Assembly: GCA_902604795.1 (NCBI GenBank)
Contig: CACKZV010000006.1
Location: 1-64,000, forward strand
Length of the DNA: 64,000 bases
Direction: 5' to 3'
Source: an uncultured Pelagibacteraceae bacterium
Lineage (GTDB): Bacteria > Pseudomonadota > Alphaproteobacteria > Pelagibacterales > Pelagibacteraceae
Shown: piece after piece, positions 17,157-25,611 of the stretch
Position numbering within the stretch: the first letter of the stretch is position 1
Layout: each line of letters opens with the position of its first letter
Notes under the pieces: model-generated
Told to the model about the DNA's origin: nothing
The model's database searches: none
What the model saw: only the letters and a program-made list of their open reading frames with translations
Position numbers and translations under genes: made by a program

Positions 17157-17855
17157 TTAAATTCTTTTATATTTTTTCATTGAAATATTTGCCACAAGCA
17201 AGTTAGGATCAATAAAAATTTTAGATTGTTTTATTTTCTTAAAAGATTTATATGCAAATATTGCAATTGGTAACTCAGTACATCCTAGAATTATTTTTTT
17301 ACATTTAATTTTCATTAAGTAATTTACAGCAGGTCTAATAGCTTTTTCAGCTTCTTTAATTTTTCCCATCTTAACAAGTTTTATTGATTTGTTCACAGAA
17401 CTTTTTTGTAAATCATTACTAGGGCTCACCAAATTAAAACTTTTAGCAAAGTATTTGCTATACACCTTTGTCTCTAAAGTTGCTTCAGTAGATAAAAGAC
17501 CTATTTTAGTATTTTTTTTACAAGTTTTAAGTGTTTCTTTATAAACTTCTTGTGGCATACTTAAAATTGGTATCTTAATCTTTTTTCTCAAATCATCATA
17601 CCAATAGTGTGCTGTGTTACATGGCATAACTATAAATTTACAATTATTTTTTTGCAGCATTTTACAGCCTTCAACAAGAGCATTTAAGACGTTGTGATAT
17701 TTTTTTAAATTTTCTGGTCTCTTTGGTGTGTTAGTTTTGTTGTAGAGAACAAACATTGGATATTGCTGATCAAGTTTGCCAGTATTAATCTTTGCAAGTT
17801 TATTGCAAAAATCTAAACCAGCTTGTGTCCCCATTCCACCAAGAATACCAATCAT
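17157..17855 (-). CDS. Aspartate/glutamate racemase family protein
   Basis: A 232-residue two-Cys, cofactor-independent racemase. The N-terminus IGILGGMGTQAG is the family nucleotide-like loop. Catalytic Cys candidates are in MPCNTAHYW (near 80) and LGCTELP (near 190). The family interconverts L- and D-aspartate or other amino acids in the cytosol. The GGMG...MPCNTAHYW form is that of YgeA/RacX-like broad-specificity racemases rather than MurI. It is a single gene, convergent with the peroxiredoxin and divergent from the hydrolase. Confidence 0.87.
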   Translation of the reverse strand: MIGILGGMGTQAGLDFCNKLAKINTGKLDQQYPMFVLYNKTNTPKRPENLKKYHNVLNALVEGCKMLQKNNCKFIVMPCNTAHYWYDDLRKKIKIPILSMPQEVYKETLKTCKKNTKIGLLSTEATLETKVYSKYFAKSFNLVSPSNDLQKSSVNKSIKLVKMGKIKEAEKAIRPAVNYLMKIKCKKIILGCTELPIAIFAYKSFKKIKQSKIFIDPNLLVANISMKKYKRI

Positions 17856-17915
17856 AAATCTACTTTGAATTTTGTTTTAAAAAATACAATATACAACTAT
17901 ATTTTATAAACAATT

Positions 17916-18668
17916 ATGCAAGATATTTATATTGATGATATTGGTTCAGGATATCCACTGGTTCTAGTTCATGGATATCTAGGATCGTCTGAAATGTGGA
18001 AACTCCAAAAAGATTATCTATATAAAAAATTTAGAATTATAGCACCTGCTTTGCCAGGTTTTGGTGAAAGCTTTAATGCACAATCTTTAAATAGTATAAG
18101 TTTAATGGCTAAATTTATTATCGAACAAATTGATTTAAAAAATATAGATAAGTTTAATTTAATGGGTCACTCGATGGGTGGAATGATAGTTCAAGAAATA
18201 GCAAAACTATCTGGAGATAGAATTAATAAATTGATTTGTTTCGCTACTGGACCTATTGGAGACATTCCAGGTAGATTTGAACCTATAAATACGTCGATAA
18301 AAAAGCTGGGTGAGGAAGGAGTTAAGGAACAAGTAAAAAGAATACCACCAAAGTGGTTTGTTGAAGGAAATCAAGCCAAAAATTATTATTTATGTGAAAA
18401 TGCTGTTAAAAACATTTCTGAAGAAACAGCACGTAACGCCCTAATAGCTATGAGAGATTGGAATGGCTTAGAAAATTTAAAAAAAATAAAAAACAAAACC
18501 TTGATAATTTGGGGAGATAAAGACAAATCTTATAATTTTGAACAAGTCTCAACACTAAAAATTAATATTCCTGATAGTGATTTAAAAATATTTAAAAATT
18601 GTTGTCACAATGTACATCTTGAACAGCCTCAGAAATTTAATCAAGTTGTTGAGGATTTTCTTATTTAA
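17916..18668 (+). CDS. Alpha/beta hydrolase
   Basis: The 250-residue protein has the alpha/beta-hydrolase core: oxyanion segment VHGYLGSSEMW near 19-29, nucleophile elbow GHSMGG (Ser near 88), acidic residue in IIWGDKDKS (near 206) and the catalytic His in CCHNVHLEQP (near 233). There is no signal peptide. The substrate (ester, lactone or thioester) is not evident. It is a single gene 60 bp from the divergent racemase. Its stop lies 4 bp before a candidate operator in front of proX. Confidence 0.85.
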   Translation: MQDIYIDDIGSGYPLVLVHGYLGSSEMWKLQKDYLYKKFRIIAPALPGFGESFNAQSLNSISLMAKFIIEQIDLKNIDKFNLMGHSMGGMIVQEIAKLSGDRINKLICFATGPIGDIPGRFEPINTSIKKLGEEGVKEQVKRIPPKWFVEGNQAKNYYLCENAVKNISEETARNALIAMRDWNGLENLKKIKNKTLIIWGDKDKSYNFEQVSTLKINIPDSDLKIFKNCCHNVHLEQPQKFNQVVEDFLI

Positions 18669-18671
18669 ATC

Positions 18672-18684
18672 GCCCATTTTAGGC
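18672..18684. promoter_or_regulatory. Candidate operator upstream of proX
   Basis: The sequence gcccattttaggc matches the AACCCATTTTRGAC-like motif also seen in front of the winged-helix regulator gene, dctP and tauA/tpa. It lies about 40 bp upstream of the -35 box of the predicted proX promoter, a usual place for an activator. The family of the binding factor is inferred, not shown. Confidence 0.4.
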
Positions 18685-18725
18685 TTTTGCATAGCAGATT
18701 TTACTATTTAGCTTATTAGAAAAGT

Positions 18726-18754
18726 TGACTCTAAATTTAAAACAAAGTTAGATT
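18726..18754 (+). promoter_or_regulatory. Probable sigma-70 promoter of proX
   Basis: A ttgact hexamer at 18726-18731 and ttagat at 18749-18754 are separated by 17 bases and lie 34 bases before the proX start codon. Confidence 0.45.
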
Positions 18755-18787
18755 TAATTATATAAAATAACAATAATGGGGAAAAAT

Positions 18788-19750
18788 ATGAATATAATCA
18801 AAAAAATTCTTGTGGCTGGAGTAATTTCATTATTTGTACCAGCCTCAAGTTTTGCTGAAAAAGTAAAAATTGGTGATCCTGGTTGGACGGGTGCAACTGC
18901 AATTGCAAATTTACTTGCTGCTGTTGTCATTGATAAAATGGGTGGTGAAGCCGAGTTAGTTCCAGGAAATAATACTGCAATCTATGGAGCGATTGATAGA
19001 AGCAAAGGTGAAATCGAAGTTCACCCTGATATTTGGCTACCAAATCAAGAAGCCTATACAAAAGATTTAGTACCAAAAGGAACATTAAAATTAAGCAAAA
19101 ATCCTTATGAAGGAAATCAAGGCTATTGTGTTTCTCAACAATTTGCAAAAAAAATGAATATTACTGCAATAGAAGATTTGGGGAGACCAGAAGTTGTTAA
19201 AGCAATGGATAGCGATGGAAATGGAAAAGGTGAGTTTTGGATTGGCGCAGATGGATGGGCTTCTGCAAATGTAAACCAAGTAAAACTTAGAGACTATAAA
19301 CTTTACGATGCTGGTATAGAGCCAATTAGAGCTGCTGAAGCAGTTAAAAATGCTAGAGTTCTAGACTCGATCAAAAAGGGTGAAGGCTATGCATTTTATT
19401 GTTACAAACCTCACGCTATTTGGGGAATGGCTGATGTAGTTATGTTGGAAGAACCAAAGTATGATCCAGCTAAATATAAAATGATTCAACCAAAAGCAGA
19501 TGCAGATTGGTACCAGAAATCTTATGTAGCTTCAAAGGATGCTTTGAAACAAATTCAAATCGGATGGGGAACTTCTTTAGAAAGTAAATCACCAGCGATT
19601 GTTGAATTTTTTAAAAATTTCCAGATCACAGCAGATGATGTTTCTTGGATGGCATATGAAGTATCAGTTCAAAAAAGAGACCCAGGAGAAGTTGCAAGAG
19701 ACTGGATGGCTAAAAACAAATCAACAGTTGATGGTTGGTTAGGTCTTTAA
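18788..19750 (+). CDS. proX: Glycine betaine/proline-type ABC substrate-binding protein
   Basis: About 320 residues with a signal peptide (MNIIKKILVAGVISLF, cleavage after SSFA) and an OpuAC/ProX domain. Family signs include IGDPGWTGATAIANLLAAV near the N-terminus, EVHPDIWLPNQ, GYAFYCYKPHAIWGM with aromatic residues for a quaternary-ammonium ligand, and a late VSWMAYEVSVQKRDPGEVARDWM. It binds glycine betaine or a similar osmolyte in the periplasm. The ATG at 18788 follows a gggga ribosome site; an ATG at 18776 lies before that site. A 12-bp stem-loop follows the stop. Confidence 0.92.
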   Translation: MNIIKKILVAGVISLFVPASSFAEKVKIGDPGWTGATAIANLLAAVVIDKMGGEAELVPGNNTAIYGAIDRSKGEIEVHPDIWLPNQEAYTKDLVPKGTLKLSKNPYEGNQGYCVSQQFAKKMNITAIEDLGRPEVVKAMDSDGNGKGEFWIGADGWASANVNQVKLRDYKLYDAGIEPIRAAEAVKNARVLDSIKKGEGYAFYCYKPHAIWGMADVVMLEEPKYDPAKYKMIQPKADADWYQKSYVASKDALKQIQIGWGTSLESKSPAIVEFFKNFQITADDVSWMAYEVSVQKRDPGEVARDWMAKNKSTVDGWLGL

Positions 19751-19772
19751 TTTAGTCAATTTAAATTTAATT

Positions 19773-19799
19773 TACCTGGCGACTTATAGTTGCCAGGTA
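19773..19799 (+). terminator. Stem-loop between proX and proV
   Basis: Arms tacctggcgact and agttgccaggta form a 12-bp stem with one G-U pair and a 3-base loop, 22 bp after the proX stop. A modest T-rich stretch follows. It may stop part of the transcripts or protect the proX 3' end, raising binding protein over ATPase and permease. Confidence 0.7.
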
Positions 19800-19832
19800 T
19801 CATTTTCAATAATTTTAAGCTAAAATCCTTTT

Positions 19833-20885
19833 ATGGAAGCTGCTATACAGATCCAAAATGTTTGGAAAATATTTGGAAATATATCCAATGATGCATTGGA
19901 CGCAATACAAAATAAAAAAATTTCAAAACAAGAAGCTTTAGAAAAATATAACTCAGTAATTGGTGTTTCCGATGTTTCATTTGATGTTAATAAAGGTGAA
20001 ATCTTTTGTGTTATGGGATTATCTGGAAGCGGTAAGTCAACACTTGTGAGGCATATTAATAGATTATTAGAGCCAACATCTGGAAAAATTTTAATAAACA
20101 ATCAGGATGTAATGCAATTTAATAAAGAAAATTTACAAGAACTTAGAAATAAAAAAATTGGTATGGTTTTTCAAAATTTTGCATTGATGCCCCACAGATC
20201 TGTTTTAGATAATATTGCAATGCCTTTAGAAATAAGAGGAGTAAGTAAAAATGATAGGTTAGATGCAGCAAATAACATCTTAAATATTGTTGAATTACAA
20301 GGGTGGGGTAATAAATATGCTCATGAATTATCTGGTGGAATGCAACAAAGAGTAGGGTTGGCCAGAGCATTAGCTGCCGATCCTGAATTTTTACTCATGG
20401 ATGAGCCTTTTAGTGCACTTGATCCGCTTATAAGACGCCAACTTCAAACAGAGTTTATTAAACTTTCAAAACAAATGAAAAAGACAACTGTATTTATAAC
20501 TCATGATCTTGATGAAGCTGTAAGAGTTGGGCATAGAATAGCAATAATGCGAGATGGAAGAGTGGTTCAAATCGGAACTCCTGAAGAAATAGTTGTAAAT
20601 CCTTCTGATGAATATGTTGCAGATTTTGTAAAAGGAATTTCAAGATTAAAAGTTGTTCAGGCTAAAACTATTATGCAATCTTTAGAGCAATATAAAAAAA
20701 ACTTTGGGGAAAATTTTAGTAACAATGAAAAAGTAAATGAAAACGATATATTAAGCAAACTTATTGAAACTTCTGTTTCTAAAGATAAACCAATTGTAGT
20801 TGTAAATGACCATAATACGGAAGTTGGAATTATTACTCAATCAGACCTATTAAAGGCAGTTGTTGAAGGAAATGAGAATGAGTAA
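19833..20885 (+). CDS. proV: Glycine betaine ABC transporter ATPase with C-terminal CBS-like region
   Basis: A 350-residue ProV/OpuAA-type ATPase. The N-terminus has the extra helical segment typical of ProV (IQNKKISKQEALEKY). Walker A is GLSGSGKST near 63, the signature is LSGGMQQRV near 166, and Walker B is FLLMDEPFSALDP. Residues after about 270 are shorter than the tandem CBS pair of E. coli ProV; one CBS-like unit is readable at the end (VVVNDHNTEVGIITQSDLLKAV). CBS units sense ionic strength in related transporters. The stop overlaps the proW start. Confidence 0.92.
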   Translation: MEAAIQIQNVWKIFGNISNDALDAIQNKKISKQEALEKYNSVIGVSDVSFDVNKGEIFCVMGLSGSGKSTLVRHINRLLEPTSGKILINNQDVMQFNKENLQELRNKKIGMVFQNFALMPHRSVLDNIAMPLEIRGVSKNDRLDAANNILNIVELQGWGNKYAHELSGGMQQRVGLARALAADPEFLLMDEPFSALDPLIRRQLQTEFIKLSKQMKKTTVFITHDLDEAVRVGHRIAIMRDGRVVQIGTPEEIVVNPSDEYVADFVKGISRLKVVQAKTIMQSLEQYKKNFGENFSNNEKVNENDILSKLIETSVSKDKPIVVVNDHNTEVGIITQSDLLKAVVEGNENE

Positions 20886-22380
20886 CGAAATTAAAAATTT
20901 ATCAAGATCCGAACTTATTAAAAATTTTGTAATTTCAAATCCAGATTATTATGTAAAAGAGTTTAAAAAAATTGGTAGCAAGCCATCATACTCTTACTCT
21001 TTTAACCTTTTTGCAGCATTGTTTGGACCAGTATGGTTTGGACTAAGAAATGTATGGAATTATGCTCTGGCATTTCTAATTGTGGAAACATTTGCTGTTG
21101 TTCAAATTGTTAGAGGATTATTTGGAAACATCACTAAAGATGCAGTTGAAAAAATTGATAAAATTCAATCAACTATCGATTTTAGATATAAACAATTAGA
21201 GGCTGCAAAAGAAAACAACCCAGATAAAGTCGAAGTCTACGAGAGGGCAATTAAATCACTCGAAGAGGCAATGAAGGAATATGTAGTTGATGTTCAGCAA
21301 ATTGAGGCTTCGGCAATATGGATTACTATTTCAGGAATTTTATTATTAATTTTTGTAAAATTTATTCAAGGAATATTAGCTAATACCGTTTTAGAAAAAA
21401 GATACTCTGAGTGGTTGTCAAACAAATCAATAAGTCCTGGTATGAAACTAAAAAATTACTTACTTAGTATTGGTTTTACAATAGTAATAATGTTTTTTTC
21501 AGTAATACATTATAGCTTCCCCGGTTTCTTCTCAGTAATGAATGATTTTCCTACTCATCCAGAAATAAGACTTACTTCTATTAAATGGGTAGAGACAATT
21601 TTTGATTATGCAGTTATAAAAGGAGATGCAGTATTTACTGCGATTACAATTGGAATTAGATCTGTTCTTGATTTTTTAGAACTTTTATTTGTTAAAACAC
21701 CTTGGATTGTGATTATAACTACCATTGTAGTTTTAACTGCTTTGTCAGCAGGAATAAGAACCGCAATATACTCAGCAGGATTTTTAGCTTACATGGGTTT
21801 TTTAGGATTTTGGGTTAAAGCAATGACAACACTTGCTTTACTAGGTACAGCTGCAATTCTAAGTATTATTATTGGAATACCTTTAGGAATTTATTGTGCA
21901 AGACGTCAAAGATTTTATTCAATGATAAGACCAATAATGGATTTTATGCAAACTATGCCTGCATTTGTATTTATGATTCCAGTAATTGCATTTTTTGGAA
22001 CAGGAAAGGTTGCAGCTGTCATCATTACAATGATTTTTGGAGGAACACCTGTTGTAAGACTTACAGTATTAGGTTTAAGAGGAGTGCCTGAAACTATCAG
22101 AGAAGCTGCAATAGCTTATGGAGCATCTAAATGGTATTTACTTAGAAAAGTTGATTTACCTTTGGCAACCCCATCAATACTCGCAGGAGTAAACCAAACT
22201 GTGATGTTAAGCTTAGCGATGGTTGTAGTAGCATCATTAATAGGAGCTAAAGGACTAGGACAAGACGTGCTTGAGGCACTACAATATGCAAATGTAGGCC
22301 AAGGTATTTTAGCTGGTATTGCAATATTATTTGTTGCTTTAATATTGGACAGAGTAGTTCAAGGTAAGAAAAGAGTTTAA
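20878..22380 (+). CDS. proW: Glycine betaine ABC permease with N-terminal membrane/coiled-coil extension
   Basis: About 500 residues, well above the usual 280-350 of ProW. Residues from about 300 form the permease, with the ATPase-contact loop REAAIAYGASKWYLLRKV and the MLSLAMVVVASLIGAKGLG segment. The N-terminal 200 residues hold a DUF2628-like piece (FNLFAALFGPVWFGLRNVW), a hydrophobic helix, a charged coiled-coil-like stretch (about 85-140) and a second hydrophobic helix. I chose the ATG at 20878, seven bases after aagga; in-frame upstream codons at 20860 and 20872 lie inside proV. The gene overlaps proV, so translation is coupled. Confidence 0.9.
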   Translation: MSNEIKNLSRSELIKNFVISNPDYYVKEFKKIGSKPSYSYSFNLFAALFGPVWFGLRNVWNYALAFLIVETFAVVQIVRGLFGNITKDAVEKIDKIQSTIDFRYKQLEAAKENNPDKVEVYERAIKSLEEAMKEYVVDVQQIEASAIWITISGILLLIFVKFIQGILANTVLEKRYSEWLSNKSISPGMKLKNYLLSIGFTIVIMFFSVIHYSFPGFFSVMNDFPTHPEIRLTSIKWVETIFDYAVIKGDAVFTAITIGIRSVLDFLELLFVKTPWIVIITTIVVLTALSAGIRTAIYSAGFLAYMGFLGFWVKAMTTLALLGTAAILSIIIGIPLGIYCARRQRFYSMIRPIMDFMQTMPAFVFMIPVIAFFGTGKVAAVIITMIFGGTPVVRLTVLGLRGVPETIREAAIAYGASKWYLLRKVDLPLATPSILAGVNQTVMLSLAMVVVASLIGAKGLGQDVLEALQYANVGQGILAGIAILFVALILDRVVQGKKRV

Positions 22381-22387
22381 TACTCTA

Positions 22388-23554
22388 ATGAATAAAAACG
22401 TATGGTTGCTATTCGCTAGCAATGCATTTGCATTTTCAGTTGCACCTGTGACAGTGTTTTTAAGTGGAATAATTGGATCTAGCATAAGCCCAATTAAATC
22501 TTTGTCGACTTTGCCAATGTCGTTATCAATTGTAGGCACAGCTCTTTTTATAATAGTTGCTTCTAAAATAATGAGTATCACTGGTAGAAAAAAAGGCTTT
22601 ATATTATCATCCATAACAAGCTCATTGTTTGCTTTACTGGCAGCCTATGCAGTGATGAAACAAAATTTTATTCTTTATTCATTCTCATGCTTTTCACTTG
22701 GATTTGGGATGGCATTTGCTCATCAATATCGTTTTGCTGCTGCTGAAAGTGTAGATAAAAAACAGGCTCCAAAGGCTATTTCCTTATTACTCTTTGCAGG
22801 AATTTTATCAGCTCTATTAGGTCCTAATCTAGCAAATCTTGGAAAGAATATAATTTCAGAGGGTTTATATGTTGGTTCTTATCTATGTTTGGCCTTATTA
22901 ACTTTATCATCAATTATTTTTTTAGTTTTTTATAATGAAAAGAAAGTTACTGAGAAAAAAAAAATTTCAAGAGGAAGATCAATTTTAGAATTAATTTCTC
23001 AACCAAGGTTTCTTCAGGCTTTAGTCTCCTCATCTTTTGCTTATGCAGTAATGTCTTTTTTAATGACCGCTACTCCAATAAGCATGCATATTAATGATAA
23101 TATGTCTTTAAACAGCACCAGTTTTGTAATTCAATTACACATAATTAGCATGTTCCTACCAGCATTAGTTACTGGAAATCTCATAAAAAAATTTGGACAC
23201 AGCAAAATTATGTATTGTGGTGTACTATTTTTTATAATCACAATATTTCTGAGTTATCTTGATCAAACAGTTACAAACTATTTATTTTCATTAATATTTT
23301 TAGGTCTTGGATGGAATTTTCTATTTATATCAGGGACAAGCTTACTTGTATTAAATTATAGAGAAGAAGAAAGGTTTAGAGCTCAAGGTTTTAATGATTT
23401 TATAGTTTTTTCAATTCAAGCTACTGCAAGTTTAACAGCTGGTGTTGTTTTAAGTTATACTAGCTGGAAAACAATGAATATGCTTTGCATACCTTTTTTA
23501 ATTATAATTATTTTTACAACACTAAGAGCAGATAGATTATCAAGAAAAGTTTAA
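22388..23554 (+). CDS. MFS transporter
   Basis: A 388-residue, about 12-helix major facilitator protein. The loop between helices 2 and 3 has ITGRKKGFI, a variant of the family motif A. It starts 7 bp after proW, so it is probably cotranscribed with the osmolyte importer. Sequence does not show direction or substrate. The YfcJ-like short loops resemble drug/metabolite exporters. An efflux or uptake partner for the same osmolyte is a possibility from location only. Confidence 0.85.
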   Translation: MNKNVWLLFASNAFAFSVAPVTVFLSGIIGSSISPIKSLSTLPMSLSIVGTALFIIVASKIMSITGRKKGFILSSITSSLFALLAAYAVMKQNFILYSFSCFSLGFGMAFAHQYRFAAAESVDKKQAPKAISLLLFAGILSALLGPNLANLGKNIISEGLYVGSYLCLALLTLSSIIFLVFYNEKKVTEKKKISRGRSILELISQPRFLQALVSSSFAYAVMSFLMTATPISMHINDNMSLNSTSFVIQLHIISMFLPALVTGNLIKKFGHSKIMYCGVLFFIITIFLSYLDQTVTNYLFSLIFLGLGWNFLFISGTSLLVLNYREEERFRAQGFNDFIVFSIQATASLTAGVVLSYTSWKTMNMLCIPFLIIIIFTTLRADRLSRKV

Positions 23555-23627
23555 TTCTTACAGGCCGTGTCAACTTGTAACAGATATTGCTTATTGTAAG
23601 ATTATTTTAAAAGCATATATGCATCTC

Positions 23628-24071
23628 ATGAAATCACATAACAAATTTTTAATTATCATTACATTTTTATTATCAACACTTTTTGCTAATATCGGTTTAG
23701 CTGCAGATGTAACGGTAGAAATGTTAAATAGACTGGATAAACAGTCAAATGTTTTTGAGCCAAAGATAGTAAGAGTAAACGTTGGCGATACAGTTCTTTG
23801 GAAAGCTAAAGACAAAGGTCACAACGTTGAATTTATTAAAAAAGGAGTTCCAGAAGGCGTTGGTAAATTTAAGTCAAAATTCAATAAGGATGTTGAATAC
23901 AAATTTGAAGTTCCTGGAATTTATGCATACTGGTGCACACCCCATAAAAATATGGGTATGATTGGTTTTGTAGTTGTTGGTAATGATAAATCAAACCTAG
24001 AAGCAATAAAAAAACTTAGATTTTCATCAAAATCTAAGAAAATGGCTCCAGATTTAATAAATTCACTCTAA
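23628..24071 (+). CDS. Pseudoazurin-like blue copper protein
   Basis: About 147 residues: signal peptide (FLIIITFLLSTLFANIGLA), then a cupredoxin barrel. Copper ligands are readable as the His in KGHNVEF and the loop YWCTPHKNMGM, giving the His-Cys-His-Met type 1 site. MIGFVVVG follows, as in pseudoazurins, and a Lys-rich C-terminal tail fits docking to acidic partners. It is a periplasmic one-electron carrier, perhaps serving a terminal reductase or oxidase. An ATG three codons earlier (23619) is the alternative start. It overlaps the convergent HAD gene at the stop codons. Confidence 0.9.
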   Translation: MKSHNKFLIIITFLLSTLFANIGLAADVTVEMLNRLDKQSNVFEPKIVRVNVGDTVLWKAKDKGHNVEFIKKGVPEGVGKFKSKFNKDVEYKFEVPGIYAYWCTPHKNMGMIGFVVVGNDKSNLEAIKKLRFSSKSKKMAPDLINSL

Positions 24072-24727
24072 TTAAATATTAAATCAGTCTTTAGCTTTTT
24101 AACCCTAATCAGTGAGTTTTTGAACTTACTATCGGTGTGAAAATCTCCTGGAAAAGCAATACATTTAATTTTTGCTTTAACGGCTGATTTTAGACTTATT
24201 TCGGTATCTTCAATTGCAATACATTCATCATTTCTTAATTTAAGTTTCTTTAAACAATGTTTGTAAACTTCTAATTTTGTTTTTGTATTTTTATTACTAT
24301 TGGCATTCCCAATATAATTGAAATCTTTCTTCTTAAGATATTTTGCAGTGGATAAAAAAACTGAGTCAATATTATTTTTTGTAGTAGATGTAGCAAATCC
24401 TATTTTTATTTTATATCTCTTACAATAACTGATAATATCTAAGACCCCAGGTCTTGGTTTTATTTTATTTTTTTTTAAATAATTATTAAATATTAATGTT
24501 TTTAAGTTTCTTATTTTTTTTGCATTAATAGATGTATTATTTTCTAAACTATATTTCCTAACTCTTTTCTCTCCACCTGGTTTTTTTAACATTGATTTAT
24601 AAATTTTTTTACTCCAGTACCAATTTAATCCTTCTTTTTGAAATGCTTGATTAAAACAATTTCTTTGAATATCAGAGGTCTCAATAATTGTTCCAATTGA
24701 ACCAAATAATACTGCTTTGATTGTCAT
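24068..24727 (-). CDS. HAD-superfamily protein with degenerate nucleophile motif
   Basis: The 219-residue protein has the CbbY/beta-phosphoglucomutase-like layout: a helical cap after the first strand, motif II in FATSTTKNNID and motif IV as CIAIEDTEISLKSA. The first motif, normally FDxDGT, is LFGSIGTI here, so both the nucleophilic Asp and the general acid Asp are missing. The same FGSIGT variant is known to me from alphaproteobacterial relatives next to sugar transport genes, so it is probably a conserved variant rather than damage. It is the last gene of the sugar-type ABC operon and overlaps the permease by one base. Activity is doubtful. Confidence 0.82.
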   Translation of the reverse strand: MTIKAVLFGSIGTIIETSDIQRNCFNQAFQKEGLNWYWSKKIYKSMLKKPGGEKRVRKYSLENNTSINAKKIRNLKTLIFNNYLKKNKIKPRPGVLDIISYCKRYKIKIGFATSTTKNNIDSVFLSTAKYLKKKDFNYIGNANSNKNTKTKLEVYKHCLKKLKLRNDECIAIEDTEISLKSAVKAKIKCIAFPGDFHTDSKFKNSLIRVKKLKTDLIFN

Positions 24728-25608
24728 TAGCCTTTTATAGCACCAGCAGTTAAACCACTAATAACCTGTCTTTGGAAAAACATTACCAATAGAAATAATG
24801 GAGCGGTAGCGGATACAACTGCCGATACAGCCCACATTAAATTTCCTTCATGCTGATTGGTTCCAAGGTAACTTTGAATTTTGGGAACCATGGTGTGGTT
24901 TTCTTGGTTTAACAATAAAGCTGTTACCGTGAAATCATTATAAGCTAACATAAGACTAAACAATCCAGCTGTGATTACTCCAGGCCACATCACTGGCATT
25001 ATAATATGCCTAAAGGCTTGGAAGTATGAGCAACCATCAATTAATGCACTCTCATCTAATTCTTTCGGAACAGTTTTAAAAAATGAATAAAGTAGCCACA
25101 ACGTAAAAGGTTGGTTTATTGCAACAAGAACTACAATTGTAGTTGGTAAAATTCCCCAAATTTGTAATTGAAAAAAAGGGAATAGATATCCTGAAACCAA
25201 TGTTATATGAGGCATTGCTCTAAAAATTAAAGCAATGATTAAAATCCAAAATGCATAATTTTTCGTAGATCTAGATAATGCGTATGCTCCTAATGTGCCA
25301 AGAAATAATGAAATTGAAACAACACTTATTGTTACTATTACTGTATTTCTTGAAGCCTTCCAAAATTCACCTTCAAACCATGCGCCACTGTAAGCTTCCT
25401 TGGTAAATCTAGCGCCAGTTTCAATGAAAGTATTAAAAGCTGTTATTGCATACCACCAATCAGCTCTAGAGAAAAAGTCAGCTCTAACTTTAAATGATCC
25501 CCAAAATGTCCAAATAAATGGAAAGCAAGCGAGCAATAGCCAAACAAATATAAATATTGTATTAAAAGTTTTTAAACTGTTTGATTTCTTATCTAATCCA
25601 AAGTCCAT
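24727..25608 (-). CDS. Sugar-type ABC permease, MalG type
   Basis: A 293-residue permease with about six helices. The contact loop is KELDESALIDGCSYFQAFRHIIMPVMWPG, and the first helix follows the short cytosolic N-terminus (FNTIFIFVWLLLACFPFIWT). With the adjacent MalF-type protein it forms the pore of a CUT1-family importer. It is 3 bp downstream of that gene. The ATPase is probably the unlinked-strand gene at 32165. Confidence 0.9.
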   Translation of the reverse strand: MDFGLDKKSNSLKTFNTIFIFVWLLLACFPFIWTFWGSFKVRADFFSRADWWYAITAFNTFIETGARFTKEAYSGAWFEGEFWKASRNTVIVTISVVSISLFLGTLGAYALSRSTKNYAFWILIIALIFRAMPHITLVSGYLFPFFQLQIWGILPTTIVVLVAINQPFTLWLLYSFFKTVPKELDESALIDGCSYFQAFRHIIMPVMWPGVITAGLFSLMLAYNDFTVTALLLNQENHTMVPKIQSYLGTNQHEGNLMWAVSAVVSATAPLFLLVMFFQRQVISGLTAGAIKG

Positions 25609-25611
25609 AAA

